Shown here piece by piece: positions 45,867 through 55,826 of a stretch of DNA of 64,000 nt. Source of the stretch: Ulva prolifera (Eukaryota > Chlorophyta > Ulvophyceae > Ulvales > Ulvaceae); the NCBI GenBank assembly GCA_023078555.1, contig CM041198.1, positions 3,457,354-3,521,353 on the forward strand, in the 5' to 3' direction. Each line of letters opens with the position of its first letter. Within the stretch, counting starts at the first letter, position 1. A program made the translations under genes and the position numbers. The notes under the pieces were generated by a model, which saw nothing but the letters and a program-made list of their open reading frames with translations, made no database searches and had not been told where the DNA came from.

Positions 45867-46118
45867 ATGCGTGATCGCTATCAGCCAATGTTGGTTGCGG
45901 GGAATAGAATTGCGTTCATGGAGGATCCAGAGCAGTCCGATGCCAACCGGGCGGATTGCATGTCGTGCCGCTTCGTTCGTGTTGCCACGATGGCGGGCCT
46001 ATCTGGATACAGTTTTGTAAACTATTACGCGCTGCCTAACGGCAGCACTGGACGTGCTCCCCTGCTGCTCGTGTCAGGTTGCGCTGGAGCACTTGCAGTC
46101 TACAGCATGTTGAGATGA
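45867..46118 (+). CDS. Small CxxC membrane protein, possibly DMAC1/TMEM261-like
   Basis: An 83-codon frame: hydrophilic N-terminus, then 'DCMSCR' (a CxxC motif), then two hydrophobic stretches (about residues 38-55 and 64-80) joined by a short polar loop, ending 'AVYSMLR'. A CxxC just before a pair of short membrane segments in a protein of about 100 residues recalls DMAC1 (DUF4536), an assembly factor of mitochondrial complex I; this is inference from layout only. Its stop lies 44 bases from the stop of the convergent NOL6 gene. The ATG at 45867 is the first in frame; an upstream exon is possible, since the region 45694-45860 is also open in another frame. Confidence 0.4.
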   Translation: MRDRYQPMLVAGNRIAFMEDPEQSDANRADCMSCRFVRVATMAGLSGYSFVNYYALPNGSTGRAPLLLVSGCAGALAVYSMLR

Positions 46119-46162
46119 TGCTTCCCTCCACGGACAGGCTGCGCAACGCCCCTGCGCACCGA

Positions 46163-49100
46163 TCAAGATTTACAAACAAGTATGTCATCTACAACACCCT
46201 CGCCGCTGTGCAGAATATCTTGAAACACAGCGAGCTTGTCAACAACATACTGCCCTGACTCTGTAGGTTCCAGCGTGTGAGCAATGGCAACGCGAAACGG
46301 GCCTGGATCAAATGCCTGGGGTCTCCACTTGATGCCTATCGCTTTTCCTCCCCATTCGTCGGCATTCACAACAGCACAGTGACCGAACCGGCTCTCAATG
46401 TCTTCACACAGTTTGGCAACCGGGTCAATACCAACAAGCAGATCATCAGCCAGCACATCGTGTGGAACTGTACGAGCAGCCTTCCTGTATGCATGGCATC
46501 GTGTCAGATAGGTCGAATGTCGAAGAGTGTTTTGATGAGTGGACCTGTAAGACAGCAACAGTCATGGATGGATGCACTCGACAACTCCTGGGCATCGCAC
46601 CTGGGGATGTGTGACACGATTGCTCGGCTTCGTTTGCTGCTCTCATCTGCTTCGAGCCCTAGATCGCTGCATGGCTGGGCTGTCTCTGCCTCGGCGGTGC
46701 CAATCCACACCTGTAGGGCTGATGGTTGCAGCTGTTGCCCCGCCCGAGGCAATGCCTCATCCTTGAGCACCACGAGCGCATCATACGCCCGGAGATCGCA
46801 GCCAAAGACTTTCACACATCCGTCCCTGTAAACACGGTGCCATGAGGGGCACTGACGTCATCGTGCCACAGTCCAACAGTGCGTTCCTCTCGCAGAGGGG
46901 CTGCCCTTCAGATATAAAAAAATATCACAGCAAGCTCCGATCTGACTTGGCTCATGATGTTGACAGCTTGAGCTCCAGCAGCACTCGCACATCATACAGC
47001 ATGAAATGATTGTGCATTGAACATGATCAGCTGACGTGCACTCTGTCCCACTGATACAGCAGTACCTCACAGATACACGTGGAAACTCCTGCAAGACCAG
47101 GCAGGAATGGAAACGTCAATGATTTCTGTCATGCTCATCATCCAACATGACATGATACCTCGAACAGTGCTGGACCAACATGCAAGGGCATATGCTGCGA
47201 CATGCAGCTGTGATGACACAGGCAAACACTCACCCACATCAACCCAGATATACTTTTTCATGGTCAGAGGCTGCACAAACGTCCTCACACCACCAGGCCT
47301 CGCCTCTCTCTGACGGCTCCGTTTGAACAGGCTTCCGGTCCTCAGACCGACACTAGCAGCCCAAGGTATCCCCAAAGCAAGTGCAGCTACTTTCAAAAAC
47401 CTTGTGCGATCGCCAGCCCATGGGCAACGAATTAATGCATCCAAGCGTACACTACCATGCCTAGCGCTCGACTGCAGAACGTGAATCCGCTGCGACAGGT
47501 GATGCACTGCTTGGCTCCACCACAGTGCACCATGGTGCCCCCAGGCTGCAGAGTGGAGCTCTGTTCCACGACAGGTGAACTGATATGCAGAGCCCCAGGT
47601 GTGTCTGGGCCACCGCCCTGCGTCCATGATCGGCACGGCACGGCATGATCGACATGTGGTTCTGTCCATTTGGAGTTGTCAAGGTCCTCTTCAGGACAAG
47701 GCTGAGTACACCCAGAGTTACTTTACCTCACGGACCACAGCTGCCTGTTCTCCGATGTTTGAGAACAAGAAAGCGTAAGGTGGAATCTGCGCCTGCGAGG
47801 GAGGCCTGGCTGGCCATCCAGACAGACTGATGCTCCTATGATGTATCATGGCCGCCCAGGGCTCAGTGCCTGACCTCAAACAGGAGGCTACAACTGATTT
47901 ACTCTACTGCACTGCCACCGTCACAAGCAACATACGTTTACACAGCGTATGGTGCCCTTCCATTGTTTGCATGTTGCACGCTGGCTTCAGGATGGGTAAT
48001 ACGATACATGTCGCACGGTTGCTTGCCACCATTTGTGCAATGACTGGCTTGAGTTGGTGGTGCATATTGAAGCAAGAAAATGTATGGAAGATGAACTTCA
48101 TGAAACAGGTGTGGACGTCAGAGGGGAGCGCACTTGACGGTGTCCGAGTCAGAGTCCGACGCCTGAGCCTCCTCCAAAGATCCCACCGGCGCCGGCGCGA
48201 GCAGCGCGGCCGCGGCATCCAGGCTCGCCGCCGCGAGCCGCCGCGCACGCATGAGCATCGCCGCGTCCGGCCGGCTCCGCGTCCACGCGGTGCCGTCAGG
48301 GTCGTACGGCGTCGGCATCACGGCGGCGGCGGCGGTGCCGGCGGCGACGGCGACGCGGTGGGCCTTCACGGCGGCCTCCGCGGCGGCGGGGGGGAGCGCG
48401 GCGGCGGGGTCCGCGGGGAGGGGGTGCGCGGCCCACTCATGCGTTGCGAGGAGGTGGAGCACGCGGCAGAAGGCGGCGGCGGCGGAGGCGGGCCCGCGGC
48501 CGTGGAGCTTGCTACACCAACCCACCCTCCCCGTCACACCTCACATCGTGCGCCTCGGATCACACGAGTCGAATGCCACAAGCTAGAAGGCACATGCGAC
48601 AAGAAAAAAGGTGCATGAGCACGGGAACGTTCACGATTCTCGGGCGGCGCCTGCGGGCAGAGCTGCGACCATGCGTGCGGGTGTGGAGGCCCCCCCTCAA
48701 GTTCACGCAACTGCCAGCTTTCCCCGGATATGTCTCGCACGTGCATGGCAACGCGCACCAACCAAACAGAGAACTCGAGGCCCAACTCAGGACGGCGGGC
48801 AGCAGCGGAGGGTCACCCGCCCCGATCAGAGCAACCAATGCCGGTTGTTCAGGTATAATTCCGAAATGACAGCCCCACAAATGCTGGCAGTGGTCGGTCT
48901 TCCAGAGCATTGATCGACCACACACATCGCAGGTAAACAACGAGCACGGCAACGAGCGAAATCACTCAAACAACACGGTCACAGCCACAGGCATCATGTA
49001 ACGTAATGCGTACATGATAACTGTGGCCGTGACATGGTAACTGTGGCTGTAACATCGTAACAGTGGCCGTGACATGGTAACTGTGGCCGTAACATGGTAA

Positions 49101-52100
49101 CTGTGGCCGTAACATGATAACTGTGGCCGTGACGCTGTTACGCGACGCCGGCGGGGCGCACCTGCTGAACGCGGCGGCCACGAGCAGCTCCAGCATCTCC
49201 TCCGGAAGATGCCACGACAGCATCTGGCCCGCGGCCCAGCGCTTCACGAGGCGGCATGCATGCGGCGCGGCCGGGTGCTCCCCCGCGAGTGCGGCCATGA
49301 GGCCGTGGTGGCGCAGCAGCAGCCGCTGCCGCAGCATGGCCGCGCCGCGGCCGCTGACCATCACCTTGCGCACCTCCTGCCGCAGCTTCAGGCCCTGCAC
49401 CCCAGCAGCACGCTGCTGATCTTCGGGTTGTTGCGTTCGTATGCATGGTCAGGTACTTCGATTTGATTCGCTGCGATGCAACGGTCTGAGCACTTGTTTT
49501 TACAGAAGAGTGAACGGGCATAGACAGCACACAACAAAAGAATCTCGTCCGAATCAACAGCGCCACACACACGCAGCCACACTACAGCAGCGCCCACGCC
49601 TCAGTCCGGCAGCACCGGGCCCTCCAGGCCCGCATCATATCACAACCCTTGCCCACGCGAGATGACGATCTCCGCCTGAGCACTGGTGTGTGTTTCAGGG
49701 CGACCGGTTCGCCGCCTGTCACTGTCAGACGCAACGTCTGGCGTTGTGTGTATGCGCACATGCATGCTGACATGGCTAGGTCCAGAAAGATATCATTGAC
49801 GACTCCAAACCCCGGGACCATGGTGTTGCGACGCACCGACGCCGGGTGCCTCACGGTAACGGGCGCTCGCGCCACAAATTCAGAGCAGCACGATCGTTCA
49901 ACACGTGGATGAAACGTTTGGTTGCGGCACCCTTTGCACCCTGCGGCACCCTTGATTGCATGGCACGGACACCCGCAGTGTGCACCGTGGGCTGCAATGG
50001 TGTGGATTCTCCACAGGGAGGGATGCATCATGATATATGCAAGGGAAAAGTGTTGGGTCGTCGAGCCCGATCACATAGAACAATTCATAACATCTAGGCC
50101 TAATTCCAGGATGGCAGCCATGAGTATGTTGCACGGTGACCCAGCACTGCTACGCAAGCACGAATATTGCGCAGACATGGTGGCAACGTAGCCAGGATGT
50201 CTCTGTGTTCCGCTCGCCCATGCATGCATGCCGGACGCACCTGTGCTGTGCGCTCCGCCAGCGCGTCGTCTCGGTCGCTCCACAGCCGCAGCCGCAGCAC
50301 GAAACCCTGCGCGTGCACGTCGACGTGCCCCTCGGCGGCGCGCGCATGCATGCCGAACTGCGACTCCAGTGCCTGCGCGATCTGGCAGCCCAGCGCGGAC
50401 CGCAGCTTCCCGGCGGCCTCCTCATTGTCCGGCCACTTGCCGGACCCCTCCACTTGCACCTGCACCCAAGCCACCCTTGCGGAGCTGTCTGCTGAGATCG
50501 ATGACAGGGGCTGGGTCACTCGGGCGGAGCCATCTGCTGAATTCAATGGCACGGCCACACCCCGGGTTGTGTTTGCTTACGCAGGCATCAGCAAAGCTGA
50601 TATACATCCTGACACCAGCCCATGACACAACGCTGGTGACCCGTGTTGACAGGGTCGTCACTCAGCCAGCAACTCAGCTGTCATTGGCCCCCCTGCACGG
50701 TCACGGCGTGGGCAGATACCTACCCTGAGATGTGCAGCCTTAGCGAGCGTGGCCAGCGGCTATCGAGGCAAGTGCACATTCACGCCAAATGATGCCGAAT
50801 CGCGCACGACACAGCGCCTTGAGGACACAGCACGCCCAGCACAGCACAGTGGAGGTCTACAGCTGGACAGATTCAGCGGTGGGAAGATGGTTTCCTAGCC
50901 AGCCAGGTGCATTGTAATGTGGCTCCGTTGTACATGTACGTTCAGACATAGGCGTCCGTCGGCCAGGGCGCCTGTGTCTGAATGTACATGTACGAAACAG
51001 CCACAAAACCCGGAACATTGTGCCGGCGAGGTGCATCCGCTTCGCGCGGGACCAGCGCACGCGCGCAAGCCCCGCCCCCACAGCAGCGCACCAGCAGCGT
51101 GCAGGGTTCGACGCAGCGCGGCAGCACGTCCGCCGCGGCGGCCGCGGCGGCGGCGCCGTCGCCGAGGAGCAGTGGGTGCGGCTGCGGCGGGAATGCGGCG
51201 GTGTGCCGCGCCGCCGGGCCGCACGCCTGCGTCGCAAGGACCGCGAGGGAGAGGCCCTGCAGCTGCCGCAGGCGCTGCGAGACGGCGTGCACGGCGGCGT
51301 CGAGCGCGCGGTGGGCGCGGGCCGCGTCGCCGGCGGCGGCGGGGGTTTCCAGCGCCGGCTCAAACGCGGCCGCGGTGCCGGACACCTGCGTGGCACACAA
51401 TTCTGTGATGACGTGCATGTGCAGCAGGAATCACACTCCCAGGTGGCTGTCTTGAGCCCAGCGCTACAGGCAGCAATTACAAAAGAAATGCGGTCGAGTG
51501 AGGTGCCGTTCACCTGCACATGTTTACACACTGTCAACGAGTGCACGCATGTCATGCAGCCCTTGAGCTGCGAGGTGACTGTGTCGAGCCCAGCGCTTCG
51601 AGTCGTGATGACAATACTCGGTCGCCTTTTTGATTGCCAGAGATGCAGCTGTCGCAGGTGTCCGCTCAAACTCTGAGGGTGCACGCGGCACCTGCCCGAC
51701 CGACTACACCCCAGGATTTGCGTCGTCTAAATGATCATTGGCGACGGTAAAAAGATCTACGCGATCTGTGCACATACATGTATGTCAAAGTGGCCAGGTG
51801 AGTGAGGCAATGCTGTGCATGTCATCCGCGTGTCCTGGTGTGATCTGCAGGTGTATCAGCTGTGCAGAGGTTTCCAACACGATGTTCCCTACATGTGCCC
51901 TGTCCCAGGCGGCCGTTACGACCTGCACAGGCTGCACCCAGGACACAGGCCGCGCTCACGACCGCCTACGCACTCACTTGTATATGCAGTCAGCGGGCTG
52001 AAGCGGCGCAGCCGGCTTGAGCTGATGCTGCCGACTCCGCAGATTTATCACAAACACACCACCCTTCGAGATGCGGCGAGTGACGACCTCGGCCCACGCA

Positions 52101-55100
52101 CCTCGCAGCTGCAGCAGTGCCCGGCTTCACGCTACACGCTACACAGCTGGGTGGATTGTCGCTCTTTTCTTCTCGATTCTTTTCATGCGATGCTCATCAT
52201 GTTCGCGGTGCTGGCGCACCCCGCCGCCTTGTCCTTGTAACACAGCACACAGCATGTCGGGTTGGGGCAGCACCTCGGCGCCGGGGAAGTGTAATTGCAG
52301 GATGTGCTTCACAATCATGTCCGGCAGTGCGAGGCGCTGCGACGGCAGCACGGTGTCCCACGCGACGGCCTCACAGATGCTCGCGTCCGGCAGCCGCCGC
52401 ATCTCGGAGCGGGCACCCCACAGCTTCCTGAACGCCGCGGCGCCTGGGACGGCGTCCGCCGGAGGCCCCCGGTCCAAGATGCGGTACGCCTGCACCAGCC
52501 ACAGCCGAGTATTGTTTATGCGCACACACTGATGTGTTTGCAGGGCTGAGTCAGGCAGCGCCACAGCAAATGCGGATGTTCTTGGTCCCCAAGCGGGCGG
52601 GGATTGAGAGGGGTGGGCCGCCGCTCAAGACAAATGGCCTGTGAAGTCGCTCCTGTGTGGCATTGGTTACGCGGCTCTGGGGCGGCTGCAGGTGGATTAG
52701 ACACCATGCATGAGCATGATGCATGTGCACGCATGCACCCCGCCTCTGCCTGCCGACTTGAGGCCCGAGGATGGTCGCGGCACCGACATGCGCATGTGCG
52801 GCATGCACACGGCGCGGAGGCACGCACCTCTGTAGGGTTGAGCAGTATGCGGCACTCCAGCTCCGCGTCCACCTCCAGCCCCGGGAGCAGCGGCGTGCGT
52901 TGCACCGCCACCGGCGCCGGCGGCAGCGGCGTCACGCTCACCGCGTGCGCCCGGTCCGACAGCGCGCGCTTCAGCAGCGACTCGGCCCGCCGCGCCGCGG
53001 CCGCCGGCCACGGCGCGTCGCCCGCGAGCCGCGCCGGCGCCGGAGGCGCCGGCAGCTGCACGCGCAGCACGGCGTCGCACGCCAGCAGCGCGCAGCGCTG
53101 CGGCGCGAGCAGCGGCGCCGCCGCCGCGCCGGCGACGCCGAACGGGCCGCTGAGCGCGGCCAGCGACGCGGCGGCCGCACGCTGTGCGTGCTGCCACGCT
53201 GCGAGCGGCACCGGCTGCAGCACGTTGAGGGCACCGGTGGCGTCGAGGGCCACGCAGGAGGCGGCGGCGGCCGCCGTGGCCACCGCCGAGGAGTCGGCGC
53301 CGGTCTGGAGAGTGAAGCGGGGGGGCTTGGAGGAGGACAGCGCGGTGAGCACAACCCGGAACGCTTGCAGCACGCTCATGCTCTTCGTCTGCACAGCACC
53401 TCACATCGCTGTTGTTTTCACCTCGCGCGATCACCCAGTCCACACCTTCACAGCCCGCCTCATGCTCTGCGGCTCTGAACAGGGCCCGCACAGGCAGGGT
53501 AGTTGTGACAGCACCCCGTGCGAGTGCGACACAATCAATCGTACCAGAGGGCCTGCGCCGCACCTACCCATCATCCCCAGCACACACATCCAGCGTCTCG
53601 CGTCTGGTACTGCCCTGCGTCACCTGCTGGTGGTGGCTGTGGCGCAATGGCCATGTCCTTACGTTATTCGCGCGAATGCAACGTTGCCACCCTCGTCTGT
53701 GAAGCTCACCATGCATGGCAGGTATACATCCAGCGCGTAGACACGCACCACCTGCCCGGCCCGCACGGCCATGCCCAGCGCGACCAGCACGCCCAGCAGC
53801 ATCGGCCCAGCGTGCACGCCACGCGGCACCTGCGCGAGCAGCCACAGCCGCAGCAGCCGCGCCACGTCCCGCTGCCGCGGCAGCGGCAGCGCCGCCGCGA
53901 GTTCCACGCACAGGCCGTGCCGCAGCGCGTCCGCGAGTATGCTGCCGTTATACCGCGGAGTCGGTGACAAGCCGGGGTCCTGCGCCGCCTGCTCCGCGGC
54001 GGCTGCCGCTGCGGAGCGCACAGTGCGAAGGTTGTTGCGGTTGGGTGCGAGCTTCGCGGCGGGAAACGCGTCCTCCGCCGGCCGCGCGGACAGCACGACG
54101 CGGCGGTCGGTCTCCGCGTCTGCGAACGCAAGACACGGGGACCGGGTGTCGCAGGCCGGGGCGACGAACGAGACGGTCGCGTCGGGCGGCGATGTGCCGT
54201 TTGCGGCCGCGTGGGCGCGTTTCTGGAGGCTCTTCTGCAGCTTTTTGCCGAGGTGGTGGAGGAAGAGGGCTCGCTTGGCGTGGTAGCGGTGGCTGAGGTG
54301 GTCTTTGGCAAGGAGGCAGGAGCGTGGCAGCTCCACCTCTAGATACACGGTGCTCGAGTCCTCTGCCAGGCACTGCATGCATGCTGGCATCAACCACGTG
54401 CTGGTATGTACTATGCGTTGGTGTTACTTGGCCAAGTCAATGCGAGATCAGGGGCGTGCATGTGCAACCAGGCAAGTGATGTGGGCATAAAATATGGGGG
54501 CGCCGTGGCAAGGCATGCTGATGGCTGGGGTTATGCAGGCACGTCCGTCAACACGTGGACATTGGCTGGCAACCCGGATTGTCCCAGGCAACATGCTGTG
54601 TGTTGAACTAACGCATGAGTCGGCCTGACCGCAATGTGCAGCGATGCCGCGCACTGGTAAGCAGGATGAGCTGCCGTGTAGCTTCAGAAGCAAAGGCTGT
54701 GGGCGATCCTGGACAAGTAGAGGCAGACTTTGGATCAATGGGATGGATTGCAGCTGAGGAGGCGATGCGCACATCGAACAGGAGTGGGCCTGTGACCTCC
54801 ACCTTCGCAGGAGCCTCGAACTGCATTTTGAGGGATTTTGTGCCCGGGAACTTCTCTAGAAACTCCGGCGTGGCGGTCAGCGTGCAGGCGGGGAGGGCTG
54901 AGAGGAGCTTGCTCAGCCTGGGAGCAATTTCCTCCGCGCTTTCATGCAGCGCCCGGGCTGACGTGCGCTCATCTGAGAGCAGATAATTCACCTGTAGGGA
55001 CATGTAAGGCTACATGGTTTGCGAAATTGCGAAATTGCGGTGCACGCTGCACGCCGCTGCAGGGAACAGCCGCGAACTTGCCACCGATGGAATTGGGAAT

Positions 55101-55235
55101 GGCGGTGCGCCCCAGCATGAACACAAACACGGGCGTACGAAATGCTCCAAGTATAACTACCTGAAGCTGTAGGATGGCCGAGTTTGATGTTGGATCTATC
55201 GCGGCCTCATCGTCAGAGTCCCCCGGCTTGTCCAT
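46163..55235 (-). CDS. NOL6: Nucleolar protein 6 (NOL6/UTP22/Nrap), complete 11-exon gene
   Basis: Exons in coding order (minus): 55235-55161, 54991-54773, 54372-53752, 53388-52828, 52489-52220, 51385-51092, 50459-50241, 49394-49162, 48511-48134, 46825-46601, 46484-46163; 3417 nt, 1138 aa, close to the roughly 1150 aa of animal NOL6. All introns are GT-AG and every phase matches. Nrap landmarks run in order: 'FPGTKSLKMQFEAPAKVEVTG' (about 75), 'LEVELP...KDHLSHRY.AKRAL' (about 110), 'KLAPNRNNLR', 'TPRYNGSILAD', 'MSVLQAFR' (about 308), 'DRGP.AD...FRKLWG' (about 500), 'VEGSGKWPDN' (about 683), 'RLVKRW' with 'HLPEEMLELLV' (about 800), 'YDPDGTAWTRSRPD' (about 905), 'RAYDALVVL' and 'GIDPVAKL...GIKWRP'. 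NOL6/UTP22 is part of the UTP-C module of the SSU processome and acts in nucleolar 18S pre-rRNA processing. The nucleotidyltransferase fold is expected to be inactive. Confidence 0.93.
46826..48133 (-). other. NOL6 intron 9 (1308 bp), the longest; hosts an S repeat
   Basis: Donor GTGCGC at 48133 and acceptor 'tgtttacag' at 46826. Frames inside it, including one of 200 codons on the minus strand, have no recognisable domain and are not needed for the NOL6 product. The S repeat at 47651-47728 lies within it on the plus strand. Confidence 0.8.
47651..47728 (+). repeat. Dispersed repeat S, copy 3 (inside NOL6 intron 9)
   Basis: 'gacatgtggttctgtcc', 'ggagttgtcaaggtcc', 'caggacaaggctgagtac' and 'gttactttac' line up with the S copies at 38978 and 62312, with more substitutions. 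It is antisense to NOL6. Confidence 0.6.
49016..49133 (+). repeat. Minisatellite in NOL6 intron 8, 20-bp unit
   Basis: About six tandem copies of gtaactgtggccgtgacatg with a few substitutions. It starts just beyond the exon 8 donor (49161) and could affect splicing or mislead gene prediction, because reading through it keeps an open frame. Confidence 0.9.
52190..52240 (-). repeat. R-like repeat overlapping the NOL6 exon 5/intron 5 border
   Basis: On the minus strand 'gtgttacaaggacaag' then 'gcggcggggtgcgcc' matches the opening of R copies at 16060 and 60735 (14 identical bases, tgttacaaggacaa). The exon 5 donor (GTGCGC at 52219) falls within it, so the last ten or so codons of exon 5 may come from the repeat. 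Confidence 0.35.
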
Positions 55236-55826
55236 GGCAGCTCCAGAAACGGCAGGGAGATGAAAATCGCACGCAGCACCTCAACGTGACATATTATCTG
55301 TCTACTGAGTGAAAGTGATGTTTTTTGTGGTCGGCGCAGCAAAGGATCGGCGAGAAGGAGAGAGCTACGCTGCAGTTGCGGCTCAAGGAATCACGGAAGT
55401 GTGGCACAATATCGAGCTAGCGCCATGAAAGCACCATCCACATCAACATGCAGTGGTGCATGCTTGATGTCTATGGGCGACCACAGCGATGTCGACCATG
55501 CTCGGAAGTGATGTACTGACGCCCCTCCCCCACTTGACTTTGTGTCCTGTCAGAATCTCACAAGCCGGTCCAGGCACTGACTGCAAGCCACACAAAACTC
55601 GGCGCAAGCAAGTGACGCTTTTCACTGAAGCTTACGGCAACACTCGCTGGGATTGAAGTCAGTCACACTGGCCGGACGGTTATAGGCACTGCATGGCGAC
55701 TCAAGGGTGCCATCTTGCGGGCCCTGGATTTCATTTTACATAAATTTTGTACTGCGTAGGTTATCTCTGCCTCTGGTAGTGGCTCCTTGAGGATTGTGAC
55801 ACTCCCTTCGATCTGGCAGCCTCGTC
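55236..55826. promoter_or_regulatory. Shared upstream region between NOL6 (-) and RSP4/6 (+)
   Basis: 591 bases separate the two start codons, which point away from each other, so both promoters must lie here or overlap. I see no strong TATA box. AT-rich patches occur near 55283-55330 and 55735-55765 ('ttacataaattttg'). A bidirectional promoter is a reasonable inference, but no motif proves it. Confidence 0.5.

Noticed and set aside
47067-47669. 200-codon minus-strand frame inside NOL6 intron 9
   Set aside because: Exons 9 and 10 of NOL6 join perfectly without it, and no domain is recognisable; considered intronic.
51020-51676. Long plus-strand frames over 50917-54300 (150-380 codons, Arg/Ala-rich)
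   Set aside because: They are mirror images of the GC-rich NOL6 exons on the minus strand, whose domains and phases are clear.
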